Assembly (NCBI GenBank): GCA_016286205.1
Contig: JAEESF010000012.1
Coordinates: 1 to 64,000, forward strand
Direction: 5' to 3'
Length of the DNA stretch: 64,000 nucleotides
From: Colicola sp016286205
Lineage (GTDB): Bacteria > Bacteroidota > Bacteroidia > Bacteroidales > Paludibacteraceae
In this document: piece after piece, positions 49,730 through 58,304 of the stretch
Numbering within the stretch: position 1 is the first letter of the stretch
Layout of the letters: each line of letters begins with the position of its first letter
Translations under genes and position numbers: made by a program
Notes under the pieces: model-generated
Databases searched by the model: none
Told to the model about the DNA's origin: nothing
Seen by the model: the letters and a program-made list of their open reading frames with translations, nothing else

Positions 49730-50671
49730 ATGGAATTAGACTCAAAAATATATGTAGCAGGTCATCGTGGAATGGTTGGTTCGGCCATTGTGCGTGAATT
49801 GCAACGCCAGGGTTATACGAACATCATCACTCGTACGCATAAGGAACTGGATTTGTGCCGTCAAGAGGCCGTAGAAGCATTTTTTTCCGCCGAAAAACCA
49901 GAATATGTATTTTTGGCAGCGGCCAAAGTTGGAGGCATTGTGGCTAATCAAAATGCACTTGCTGACTTTATGTACGACAACATGATTCTGGAGATGAATG
50001 TTATTCACGCTGCGTGGAAAAACGGTTGCAAGAAATTGGAGTTTTTAGGAAGCAGTTGTATTTATCCTCGTATGGCTCCACAACCGATGAAGGAAAACTG
50101 TCTGTTGACCGGAGAATTGGAGAAAACCAACGAAGCGTATGCTTTGGCAAAGATAAGCGGACTGAAATATTGCGAGTTTCTGAATAGGCAATACGGCACA
50201 GATTATATATCTGTGATGCCTACCAATCTATATGGGCCGAACGACAATTATCATCCGGAGCATAGCCATGTGTTGCCCGCGTTGATACGACGTTTTCACG
50301 AGGCGAAGGAGAGTGGGGCAGAAAGCGTGACCTGTTGGGGAACCGGTTCGCCGCTGCGGGAGTTTCTCTATGTGGACGATTTGGCCAATCTGTGCGTATT
50401 TCTGATGAATAACTATTCGGGCAACGAAACCGTAAATGCGGGGACGGGTAAGGAGCTGACTATCAAACAGTTGACTGAACTAGTAGCGAAAGTAGTAGGA
50501 TATAAAGGGCGCATAGAATGGGATACTACTCGTCCCGATGGCACGCCACGCAAATTGCTAGATGTTAGCAAAGCCACATCGCTCGGATGGACATACAAAA
50601 CAGAACTAGAAGACGGCATACGCTTAGCCTACAAAGATTTTTTGGAGAACCCAATGCGAGCAGAAAGATAA
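49730..50671 (+). CDS. fcl: GDP-L-fucose synthase
   Basis: A 313-residue NADPH-dependent epimerase/reductase completing GDP-L-fucose synthesis from the Gmd product. VAGHRGMVGSAIVREL (cofactor motif), FLAAAKVGGI, GSSCIYPRMAPQP and the catalytic YALAK (Tyr-x3-Lys) are all present, as is the NLYGPNDNY loop. Its TAA stop shares one base with the next ATG. The presence of gmd-fcl predicts fucose in the polysaccharide or in O-linked protein glycans. Confidence 0.96.
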   Translation: MELDSKIYVAGHRGMVGSAIVRELQRQGYTNIITRTHKELDLCRQEAVEAFFSAEKPEYVFLAAAKVGGIVANQNALADFMYDNMILEMNVIHAAWKNGCKKLEFLGSSCIYPRMAPQPMKENCLLTGELEKTNEAYALAKISGLKYCEFLNRQYGTDYISVMPTNLYGPNDNYHPEHSHVLPALIRRFHEAKESGAESVTCWGTGSPLREFLYVDDLANLCVFLMNNYSGNETVNAGTGKELTIKQLTELVAKVVGYKGRIEWDTTRPDGTPRKLLDVSKATSLGWTYKTELEDGIRLAYKDFLENPMRAER

Positions 50672-51456
50672 TGCGGGACTTTAGTTTGGACATATATCGC
50701 GAACTGTTAGAGTCATTCCAACGCAAAGGTTATGAATTGATTACCTTCGCGGACTATTGTCACGGCCGACGACCGGAGAAATATGTCATTCTGCGCCATG
50801 ATGTGGATGCTCGTCCGCAAAATAGCCTGAAGACTGCACAAATAGAGCACTCGATTGGCGCGAAGGCAACCTATTATTTCCGTGTGGGTAAAGAATCGAA
50901 TCAACCGGAGATAATTCGCGCAATAGTCAAATTGGGACATGAGATAGGTTATCACTATGAGGATTTGGCTTTGTGTAAGGGGAAGATAGATGCTGCGTAT
51001 GACCATTTCCAAACGTGGTTGGAATATTTCCGCTACTATTATGCAGTGGAAACCATCTGTATGCATGGCGCGCCTACGAGTCGCTACGATGGTCGCAAAC
51101 TATGGGAGAAATATGATTACAAGGCACTGGAGATAGTTGGCGAACCATACTTAGACACCGATTTTAGTGATGTGTTCTATCTAACGGATACCGGTCGATG
51201 TTGGGACGGATACAAAGTTTCGGTACGTGACAAAATACCTGAGTATCAGGATGTTTGGGCGAAACAAGGCTTGACCTTTCATACCACCGAACAACTCCTA
51301 GAGGCGTTGGAAAACAATCGCCTACCGCAACATATCATGCTGACAACGCATCCACAACGCTGGACTAATCAGATTATGCTCTGGTGGAAGGAACGCGTAC
51401 TGCAAACAATAAAGAATATAATCAAACGACTATGGATACACTTAATTTCGCACTAA
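50671..51456 (+). CDS. Polysaccharide-deacetylase-like protein
   Basis: 261 residues from the ATG at 50671 (TAATG overlap with fcl); the ORF's earlier ATG at 50587 lies inside fcl. VILRHDVDARPQ gives the H-D-x-D metal motif of NodB-like deacetylases, and GHEIGYHYEDL supplies the next histidines; MHGAPTS and LTTHPQRW follow. This HDVD subgroup is common in bacterial glycan clusters. The target would be an N- or O-acetyl group on a glycan intermediate; no signal peptide means cytoplasmic. Confidence 0.78.
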   Translation: MRDFSLDIYRELLESFQRKGYELITFADYCHGRRPEKYVILRHDVDARPQNSLKTAQIEHSIGAKATYYFRVGKESNQPEIIRAIVKLGHEIGYHYEDLALCKGKIDAAYDHFQTWLEYFRYYYAVETICMHGAPTSRYDGRKLWEKYDYKALEIVGEPYLDTDFSDVFYLTDTGRCWDGYKVSVRDKIPEYQDVWAKQGLTFHTTEQLLEALENNRLPQHIMLTTHPQRWTNQIMLWWKERVLQTIKNIIKRLWIHLISH

Positions 51457-52415
51457 TTGGCGCCGCAGGATATATCGCTCCGCGACATATCAAGGCTATT
51501 GCCGATACAGGCAACAACCTGATGGTGGCGTATGACAAATTTGACAGCGTGGGACGTTTGGACAGTTCGTTCCCTAATTGCTCGTTCTATACAGAGAATG
51601 AGCAGTTTGACCGTTTCTGCTCCAAACAGATGCGTACGGAACATCCATTGCACTGGGTGTCTATTTGTACGCCTAACTATACGCACGACGCGTTTATTCG
51701 CTACGGTTTGCGTCTGGGCTGCAATGTGATATGCGAGAAACCGCTTGTTCTGAATCCGTACAACATTGATAACCTTTTGGAATTGGAAGAAGAAACGGGA
51801 CATCAGGCATACACGATTCTTCAACTGCGTTTGCACGATAAGATTCGTGCGCTGAAACAGAAAGTGGAGCAGGGTGATCCGAAGAAGATATATGATGTGG
51901 ACCTGACCTATATCACAAGTCGTGGCAACTGGTATTACGCCAGTTGGAAAGGCGATGTTCGTAAATCAGGAGGAATAGCCACTAACATTGGAGTGCATTT
52001 CTACGATATGTTACAGTGGATTTTTGGTCCGGTAAAGCAAAACATAGTGCATGTTATGTCGTTTGATCGCGTAGCGGGATACTTGGAACTAGAGAAAGCG
52101 CGCGTGCGTTATTTCCTTAGTATCAATGCCGATTGTCTGCCCGAGAATGCGGTTCAAGGCGAGAAACGCACATATCGCACACTGAATATCGATGGCGAGG
52201 AGTTTGAGTTCTCGCAGGGCTTTACAGAATTGCATACGGAGAGTTATCGCCAGATTCTGTCCGGGAAAGGTTTCCGCATTTCAGAAGCTCGTCCTTGTAT
52301 CGAGACTGTCGCACAAATTCGTCACGCCGAACCGATTGGTTTGGTTGGCGATTATCATCCTTTAGCTAAATTACCATTGAGTCCTCATCCTTTCGGTTGG
52401 GACGATAAACGATAG
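51432..52415 (+). CDS. Gfo/Idh/MocA-family sugar oxidoreductase
   Basis: 327 residues from the ATG at 51432, overlapping the deacetylase-like gene by 25 bp. FALIGAAGYIAPRHIKAI is the NAD motif; VSICTPNYTHDAF and GCNVICEKPLVLNP (with the EKP lysine) are family hallmarks; SGGIATNIGVHFYDML is the catalytic Asp/His region. The pattern is close to WlbA/WbpB enzymes that oxidise UDP-GlcNAc uronate at C3. With ugd and the DegT aminotransferase this could make a diamino-uronic sugar, but the acetyltransferase of that pathway is not seen. Confidence 0.88.
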   Translation: MDTLNFALIGAAGYIAPRHIKAIADTGNNLMVAYDKFDSVGRLDSSFPNCSFYTENEQFDRFCSKQMRTEHPLHWVSICTPNYTHDAFIRYGLRLGCNVICEKPLVLNPYNIDNLLELEEETGHQAYTILQLRLHDKIRALKQKVEQGDPKKIYDVDLTYITSRGNWYYASWKGDVRKSGGIATNIGVHFYDMLQWIFGPVKQNIVHVMSFDRVAGYLELEKARVRYFLSINADCLPENAVQGEKRTYRTLNIDGEEFEFSQGFTELHTESYRQILSGKGFRISEARPCIETVAQIRHAEPIGLVGDYHPLAKLPLSPHPFGWDDKR

Positions 52416-52416
52416 T

Positions 52417-53271
52417 ATGAAGAGAACAAAATTTATAGTATTACTGGCCTTGCTTTCCGCCATGTTGGCTTCGTGTGTAACAGCACGAAAAGTCAACTAT
52501 ATGCAAGCGCCAGACAAGCAAATCCCCAGTTATGCGGACACATTGAGTTTTGAGGATTACGAATTGCGAATGGGAGATAGGTTGTATGTTTATGTCTATT
52601 CGCTTGATGAAAATGTGTCTAAAATGTATAATGCAGGAGGAACAGGAAGTAACATTCGCCAGCAAATGAGCGTGGGAACAATGAGTGGTTCTTACGACTT
52701 GTACACCTATCTGGTGGATGATAATGGTGAGATTGATTTCCCGACAGTAGGCAAGCTCTATGTACGCGGTTTGACAACACGTGATGTGAAACACAAACTG
52801 GAAGAAGAGTTGGGTAAATTGCTTCAGGAAATTCCCGGTTATTCAACTGTATCGGTGGAAGTGAATATTGTTAACCGTAGTTTCTCGATTATCGGCGCAC
52901 AGAGTGGGCGTTATGCCATTAATAAGGAGAAGATGACCATCTTCGAGGCTTTGGCTATGGCAGGCGATTTAGGAGAATTTAATAGTCGAAAGGAGATTAA
53001 ATTGGTTCGCGAGAAAGAGGGCGTTACCACTATTAAGACTTTTGATGTGCGCTCGGAGGATATTGTTAACTCTGAGTTTTACTATATCGAACCGAATGAC
53101 ATTATCTATATTCGCCAAATACCAGGCTACAGTTTCGGTATCAATTCCGCATCTACGGCTTTGGGTATTTGTGCTTCGACACTATCGTTCGGCGTGCTTA
53201 TATACTCAGTTGTTCAAACAGGTATCATTCATGTACAAAATAAAAAAAATGGGGTATACGATAAACCATAA
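52417..53271 (+). CDS. Polysaccharide export lipoprotein (Wza-like), copy 1
   Basis: 284 residues with lipobox MLASC (Cys about 20). The polysaccharide-export domain reads YELRMGDRLYVYVYS, then a soluble ligand-binding SLBB-like region (VDDNGEIDFPTVGKLYVRGLT, INKEKMTIFEALAMAGDL) and a C-terminal hydrophobic helix (STALGICASTLSFGVLIYSVV) that probably crosses or contacts the outer membrane. It would form the outer-membrane export channel with the Wzc-type kinase. It is followed at once by a paralog. Confidence 0.9.
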   Translation: MKRTKFIVLLALLSAMLASCVTARKVNYMQAPDKQIPSYADTLSFEDYELRMGDRLYVYVYSLDENVSKMYNAGGTGSNIRQQMSVGTMSGSYDLYTYLVDDNGEIDFPTVGKLYVRGLTTRDVKHKLEEELGKLLQEIPGYSTVSVEVNIVNRSFSIIGAQSGRYAINKEKMTIFEALAMAGDLGEFNSRKEIKLVREKEGVTTIKTFDVRSEDIVNSEFYYIEPNDIIYIRQIPGYSFGINSASTALGICASTLSFGVLIYSVVQTGIIHVQNKKNGVYDKP

Positions 53272-53275
53272 AGCC

Positions 53276-54043
53276 ATGAGAAAGATTCAATACATATTCC
53301 TCTCGCTCATGGCAATATGCCTGACGAGTTGTTACAGTCATCGCGTGATAGGTTATCTGCAAGAACCGACAAAGGCCAACAAGTTGCCTGTATATGATTC
53401 TGCGGCCTATGAACCCTATCGTATACGCGTTAATGATGAGATTATCTATCGTCTGATAACACTGGACGAGACAATCTCTAAGTCATTGTCGGCCAATAAT
53501 TCTACAGCCGGTCAGTATGCCAATTCGTATCGCGTTTATTCGGATGGAACAGTTGATCTGCCCTTCTTGAAACCTCTGCATATAGCAGGTTTGACAGAAC
53601 AAGAGGCGCAAGACACATTGCGTGCGGCGTTTAGGGAGATAATACCTGATGCAGATGTCAAATTGGCCATCTATAACAAGTATTTCTCGGTAGTCGGTGA
53701 TGCTAAGGCCGGACGTTACTACATCTACAAGGAGAAAATGAATATTTTCCAAGCCTTGGCTATGACGGGCGATGTGATGAATAGCGGCGACCGTCGTCAT
53801 ATACGCATTATTCGTCCTCGCGATGGCGGGCAAGAACCAGAGATTCTGGAGTTTGATATTCGAACGAACTCTATCATAGATTCGAAGTATTACTACGTCT
53901 ATCCGAATGATGTGATATATGTGGCTCGTACTAAATCGAGTTTCTATAAAGTTCCTACTTATACGGGCTTCTTAGGCTTGATAACCAGTAGTGTGGCTCT
54001 GCTAACATCGGTACTTAACTACGTGGCTTATATATACAAATAA
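53276..54043 (+). CDS. Polysaccharide export lipoprotein (Wza-like), copy 2
   Basis: 255 residues from the ATG at 53276, four bases after copy 1 ends; the earlier ORF start at 53042 lies inside copy 1. The lipobox is CLTSC (Cys about 19). YRIRVNDEIIYRL, SDGTVDLPFLKPLHIAGLT and YKEKMNIFQALAMTGDV run in the same order as in copy 1, and it ends in a hydrophobic helix. Tandem, diverged copies may build a hetero-oligomeric channel or serve different glycans. Confidence 0.88.
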   Translation: MRKIQYIFLSLMAICLTSCYSHRVIGYLQEPTKANKLPVYDSAAYEPYRIRVNDEIIYRLITLDETISKSLSANNSTAGQYANSYRVYSDGTVDLPFLKPLHIAGLTEQEAQDTLRAAFREIIPDADVKLAIYNKYFSVVGDAKAGRYYIYKEKMNIFQALAMTGDVMNSGDRRHIRIIRPRDGGQEPEILEFDIRTNSIIDSKYYYVYPNDVIYVARTKSSFYKVPTYTGFLGLITSSVALLTSVLNYVAYIYK

Positions 54044-54047
54044 GACT

Positions 54048-56648
54048 ATGGATAACAATAATCAATATTACGCTCCCGCGGGCAATAATCAGTATTATCA
54101 GCCTGCAGGTAACAACAACTATTACCAGGGAAATCAACAGTATTACCAGCAAGATCCTCAACAGGATAACAACGAAGAAGGTTCGTTGAGTTTTAATCCG
54201 GTGGAGTGGTTCTTTACCTTCTTGCACTATTGGTATTTATTCGTGATTGCATTGGCAATCGCGCTTGGTTTGGCTATGCTTAAGAACCGTAGGTGGATTC
54301 CTACGTACTACTCGCAAGGAACAATCGTCATCAAAGAGAGTGGTACGTATGGTGGATCTGCATCGGCTCTGATGCAAGGCTTTGGTGTTGATGCGGGCTA
54401 CAAGAATGTCAACAACCAGATGATTATGCTCGGATCTTACGACCTGATGTGTAGAGTGGTTGATTCGTTGCCATTCATGCAAGTAGAGTATATCACGCAA
54501 GGTCGTTTTAAGACTCGTCAGCTCTATCGTCAAACGCCCATGGTGATTGAACCAGCGCGCATAGAGCAACGCGCTTACGACGTACTGTATATGGTGAATA
54601 TCCTCAGCGATGGCACGTTGCATATCTCGTCTACGAACGAATCGATACCTTTGGAACTGGATGTGCATTATGGTACTCCTATTTCGTGCGAGCTATTTGA
54701 TATAACTATATGGCCGACAGAGTTTATGGTTAGTTCGGGAAAGATTTATTTCCGTTTCCGTACACATGATTCGTTGGTCGATGAGTTTATGGGGCGTTTG
54801 CAACTCTCGTTTGTGACCGAAGGTTCCACTGTATTGGCTCTTTCTCTCGTGAGCGAGACACCTCAACGTGACTGTGAGTTCCTAGACAAATTGGCAGAGA
54901 TATACTTGCTGCAAAATTTGGAACAAAAGAATGAGGTAGCAGAGAACTCTATCCGCTTCATCAGCGAGCAATTGGAGAATCTGCAAGCGTCGTTGCAAGT
55001 ATCAGAAGGAGCCATGACAGACTTCCGTCAGGAGAACAAGTTTGTTGATGTCAATTCGTACGCGGGCCAGTTGATGGGACGTATTGCCGAATATGACCAA
55101 CAACAAATGGCATTGCGTCTGCGTGAGACATATTTTGACTACCTCATCAATTATATCCATCAGAATATTGAGGCAGGGGCTGTAATCGCGCCATCTTCGC
55201 TTGGCTTGAATGAGCCGATGCTGATGACACTGGTACAACAGCTGAACGATTTGCGTATTCAGCGTGGTGAACTGACAGAGAAGAACGTATATTACGCCAA
55301 GTATACCAAGGATATAGAGAATGTGAAGACCGCGATAGAAGAGGTAGTTCACTCTATGCGCGCATCGTTGGAGATAGAGAAAACGGATCTGAAGAATCGC
55401 TATGCCGAAGTAGAGAAGGCCATCAAGTCGTTGCCGGAAAAAGAACTGCAGATGGTTGCTATCGAACGTAACTATCGTATTGACGATAACTACTACACCT
55501 TCTTCCTGCAGAAACGTGCGGAGGCAGAGATTCAAAAGGCTAGTAACACGCCTGACAATAGCATTCTAGATAAGGCGCGTACAACGGCCGTGATGAACTC
55601 AAAAGAAAAGCAGAAAACAACTACGACTTATTTGTTAGTTGGCTTCTTGATTCCATTCTTGCTGATTATCTTGAGTGAATTGCTGAACAATAAGATTCGT
55701 TCTCCGAAGGAAGTAACTAAATTGAAGACTTTCCGCCTGATAGGTACATTGCGTCACGCAAAGAGCCAAAATCCTACGTTGGTACGTTCTTCGCCTCGTT
55801 CGAGCTATGCGGAAATGCTGCGAGCAATACGTACGCGTCTTGAGTTCTTGCTTCGTCGTAAGACCAATATGATGATTTGCGTCACTTCTACCGAATCTGG
55901 TGATGGTAAGACATTCCTCTCGACCAACTTGGCTTCGCTCTATGCGATGACGGGCAAGAAGACATTGCTGATTGACTTGGACCTTCGTAAACCGAATATT
56001 CACACCAAACTTGGTCTGGAGGGCGGAGAAGGTATGTCCAACTATCTGATAGGTGAGTGCACTCTAGATGAAGCGTTGGTAACCGATACACAGTTTGGAT
56101 TTGATTTCTTACGTGCAGGAACGATTCCTCCAAACCCGGGAGAATTGGTTCACACGGATAAGTTAGCACAATTGATGGCTGATTTGCGCGAGAAGTACGA
56201 GTTTATAGTAATCGATACATCGCCTATTGGTCTGGTACCTGATGCGTACGCGATGATTGAGCATTGCGATATCTGCTTGTTCGTTATCCGTTGTATGCAG
56301 ACCAACAAATCCTTCTGCCGTCAGACCTTGGAGCAAATGACTGAAGTGGTGGATAATCCAGATAAAGTGCAGATTGTATTGTCGGATATCCCGACCGAAG
56401 GTCGTCACTCGTATGGCTCCGGTTACGGTTACGGTTATGGCGGTTATGGCGGTTACGGTTATGGTCACTTTGGATATGGTGGTTATGGCGGTTACGGCTA
56501 TGGCTACGGAGAGAATAACTCTAAAGCAAAGCATTACGGCAAATTGTACGGTATGATTTACGGTCGTTTGCTGAAGGATGACAAGGCATATCGTGCATAC
56601 AACTATTATCATCACGAAGAGGATGATGAAACGGCTACAGAGAAATAA
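54048..56648 (+). CDS. wzc: Wzc-type chain-length determinant / tyrosine autokinase
   Basis: 866 residues. A Tyr/Asn/Gln-rich N-terminal tail (1-45, with five YY pairs) precedes membrane helix 1 (YWYLFVIALAIALGLAML). A Wzz-like periplasmic domain with coiled coil (about 280-520) and helix 2 (TYLLVGFLIPFLLIILS) follow. The BY-kinase domain then shows Walker A ESGDGKTFLS, Walker A' LLIDLDLRKPNIH and Walker B FIVIDTSPIG. The C-terminal tail (about 785-866) is a Gly-Tyr repeat with over twenty tyrosines. It regulates polymer length and export. No partner phosphatase is in the window. Confidence 0.93.
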   Translation: MDNNNQYYAPAGNNQYYQPAGNNNYYQGNQQYYQQDPQQDNNEEGSLSFNPVEWFFTFLHYWYLFVIALAIALGLAMLKNRRWIPTYYSQGTIVIKESGTYGGSASALMQGFGVDAGYKNVNNQMIMLGSYDLMCRVVDSLPFMQVEYITQGRFKTRQLYRQTPMVIEPARIEQRAYDVLYMVNILSDGTLHISSTNESIPLELDVHYGTPISCELFDITIWPTEFMVSSGKIYFRFRTHDSLVDEFMGRLQLSFVTEGSTVLALSLVSETPQRDCEFLDKLAEIYLLQNLEQKNEVAENSIRFISEQLENLQASLQVSEGAMTDFRQENKFVDVNSYAGQLMGRIAEYDQQQMALRLRETYFDYLINYIHQNIEAGAVIAPSSLGLNEPMLMTLVQQLNDLRIQRGELTEKNVYYAKYTKDIENVKTAIEEVVHSMRASLEIEKTDLKNRYAEVEKAIKSLPEKELQMVAIERNYRIDDNYYTFFLQKRAEAEIQKASNTPDNSILDKARTTAVMNSKEKQKTTTTYLLVGFLIPFLLIILSELLNNKIRSPKEVTKLKTFRLIGTLRHAKSQNPTLVRSSPRSSYAEMLRAIRTRLEFLLRRKTNMMICVTSTESGDGKTFLSTNLASLYAMTGKKTLLIDLDLRKPNIHTKLGLEGGEGMSNYLIGECTLDEALVTDTQFGFDFLRAGTIPPNPGELVHTDKLAQLMADLREKYEFIVIDTSPIGLVPDAYAMIEHCDICLFVIRCMQTNKSFCRQTLEQMTEVVDNPDKVQIVLSDIPTEGRHSYGSGYGYGYGGYGGYGYGHFGYGGYGGYGYGYGENNSKAKHYGKLYGMIYGRLLKDDKAYRAYNYYHHEEDDETATEK

Positions 56649-56657
56649 TGTTAGTCG

Positions 56658-57962
56658 TTAGAAATTGGAGGGGATGCAGAGATGCATCTCCTCTTTTGTT
56701 ACAGGATGCGTGAAACGTATTTCCGCAGCATGGAGCATTAGCCTAGAAGCAGCCTCTCCGTATAATCGGTCGCCAATGATTGGAGCATTTAATCCTTGCG
56801 GGTGGGCCGCGTGCACGCGCAACTGGTGCGTGCGTCCTGTGCGCGGGAACATATCTATTAATACGGTGCCATTAGAACGGTGCTCGCGGACTTTGTAATA
56901 GGTTATGGACGGTTTGCCATGCTCAAAATCAACCATTTGTCGTGGTCGGTCGAACGGATTGGGTAGTAGCGGCAACTCAATGGTGCCTTCTTTTGGGATG
57001 TTTTCTCCGCGACAAACGGCTTCGTAGCGTTTGAGAATGTCGCGGCGTTGGAAATAGGCCTGTAGCGTTTTGTAGGTATCTGCCGTTTTTGCGAGTACAA
57101 CTAGGCCACTGGTGTCTTGGTCCAAACGATGTGCAGGCAGAATAGGGTAGCCGCGTTGTTCAGTCAAGAGACCGGCCAATGATGGTTCGTCGTTTTTGCC
57201 CGGAACAGATAATAAGCCTGCAGGTTTGTTCGCGACAATGAGATAATCATCCTCAGAGAGGATGGGGATATCTTCAACGCGGAATGTATGGTTGTTGTTT
57301 GTGAGTCCTTCAATCGTCAGCCCTTCTATGCCCTGCAACATGTGCCGCAAAATAGGGACACAACGCCCGGAACAAGGCGCGTAGAAACAGCCTTCTCTGC
57401 GCAGTTCGTTTTGCGGCGAAGCGCCCACCCAGAACTCTGCGAGTGCGATGGGTTTTAGGCCGTTGGATAAAGCAAACTGGAGCAGTTTTGGCGCGCAACA
57501 CTCGCCTGCACCGCTAGGTGGCAGTGTGGCTTCTGCAGCCGTTTCTTTTTTGTGGGATGTGTTACTAAACCACTCCTTTGGAGTGACGATAGGTTTTTCG
57601 TTAGCAAAAATATCCAACAGATTGCGTGTTTCTCCGCGTCCGTTTAGCAAGTTATATTGCGCGAAAAGTAGCCGTTGTAGACGTTTGGAATCGGCTTTGC
57701 TTGTACCGACAGGCGGAGTGGGCATGTTGTAAACAGGTGGAACGAAGCCATCGTGCGTGTAAGTGCCATCCAACATGGCCGAGAAAGCAGATAGATAATA
57801 CAGTTCTTCCGTTGACGTTTTGACGAGCAAAATGCCGAACATCTTGCCGCACCTGTGCAACTCGCTCTCAGGGTGCATGCGCATATAAGCATGAACCCAC
57901 TTGATGACTTCCAGCGAAGCAGAGTGCACATCGTGGCCAATATGTAACATGGAAAGGTCCAT
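56658..57962 (-). CDS. RluA-family pseudouridine synthase with a large N-terminal domain
   Basis: About 434 residues from the ATG at 57962 (57950 is an alternative; the ORF can run to 58001). The C-terminal 210 residues are an RluA/TruA-like synthase: YLIVANKPAGLLSVPG, the catalytic aspartate in HRLDQDTSGL and RTGRTHQLRVH. The N-terminal 220 residues hold GAGECCAPKLLQFA, LAEFWVG and GCFYAPCSGRC, a cysteine-rich pattern that looks like a metal site and is not an S4 domain. It probably modifies rRNA or tRNA; the target is unknown. Confidence 0.88.
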   Translation of the reverse strand: MDLSMLHIGHDVHSASLEVIKWVHAYMRMHPESELHRCGKMFGILLVKTSTEELYYLSAFSAMLDGTYTHDGFVPPVYNMPTPPVGTSKADSKRLQRLLFAQYNLLNGRGETRNLLDIFANEKPIVTPKEWFSNTSHKKETAAEATLPPSGAGECCAPKLLQFALSNGLKPIALAEFWVGASPQNELRREGCFYAPCSGRCVPILRHMLQGIEGLTIEGLTNNNHTFRVEDIPILSEDDYLIVANKPAGLLSVPGKNDEPSLAGLLTEQRGYPILPAHRLDQDTSGLVVLAKTADTYKTLQAYFQRRDILKRYEAVCRGENIPKEGTIELPLLPNPFDRPRQMVDFEHGKPSITYYKVREHRSNGTVLIDMFPRTGRTHQLRVHAAHPQGLNAPIIGDRLYGEAASRLMLHAAEIRFTHPVTKEEMHLCIPSNF

Positions 57963-57970
57963 AGTCGGTG

Positions 57971-58002
57971 CAAAGGTACAAAAAAAAACTGAACTGGACA
58001 AG
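57971..58002 (-). promoter_or_regulatory. Promoter of the pseudouridine synthase gene
   Basis: CTTG (57999-58002), 20-nt spacer, TACCTTTG (57971-57978) on the minus strand. The RNA would start about 5 nt before the ATG at 57962, almost leaderless. Confidence 0.65.
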
Positions 58003-58146
58003 AAATCTTAATAAAAGTACATTTTTTGAGGTCGAAAATGTCAGGTAGTGCTCTCGTTTATGTCTCGGTAAAGTCTCGGTCAAACCACGTTGTGCTCCCG
58101 TAAGGTCAAAATCTTAATCAGAGTACATTTTTGTGAGGTGCAAATT
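58003..58146. repeat. Imperfect direct repeat of about 37 nt, two copies
   Basis: Both copies read AAATCTTAAT, five variable positions, GTACATTTTT, then GAGGT and CAAA-like bases. The copies start near 58003 and 58108, about 105 nt apart. Confidence 0.75.
58042..58085. repeat. 11-nt repeats between the pseudouridine synthase and DUF1846 genes
   Basis: CTCGTTTATGT, CTCGGTAAAGT and CTCGGTCAAAC in phase, preceded by a degraded unit. They share the CTCG core and period with the gmd-fcl array. Confidence 0.75.
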
Positions 58147-58208
58147 AGGGCCAGAAAAAAGGTCGAATTTCGTAAAATTTAGCAAATTGCAAAATAAAAT
58201 TCATTTTA

Positions 58209-58240
58209 TTTGCATATTTAGATTTTTTTTTGTAACTTTG
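58209..58240 (+). promoter_or_regulatory. Promoter of the DUF1846 operon
   Basis: TTTG (58209-58212), 20-nt spacer, TAACTTTG (58233-58240); the leader to the ATG at 58305 is about 61 nt. Confidence 0.8.
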
Positions 58241-58304
58241 CAGCCGAAATTGCGCAATATGTGTTAATGCGGCGTATTAGTCATTTTAAGGTCATATAAA
58301 GATT

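Larger units (their letters stand above)
58003..58304. other. Non-coding gap with direct repeats, 11-nt array and a promoter
   Basis: No coding sequence seen. The gap contains an imperfect 37-nt direct repeat (58003-58039 and 58108-58146) flanking an 11-nt-period array (58042-58085), then the promoter and leader of the DUF1846 gene. Confidence 0.7.

Noticed and set aside
53042..53275. N-terminal extension of the second export lipoprotein
   Set aside because: It lies out of frame inside the first export gene; the ATG at 53276 gives a proper lipoprotein signal.
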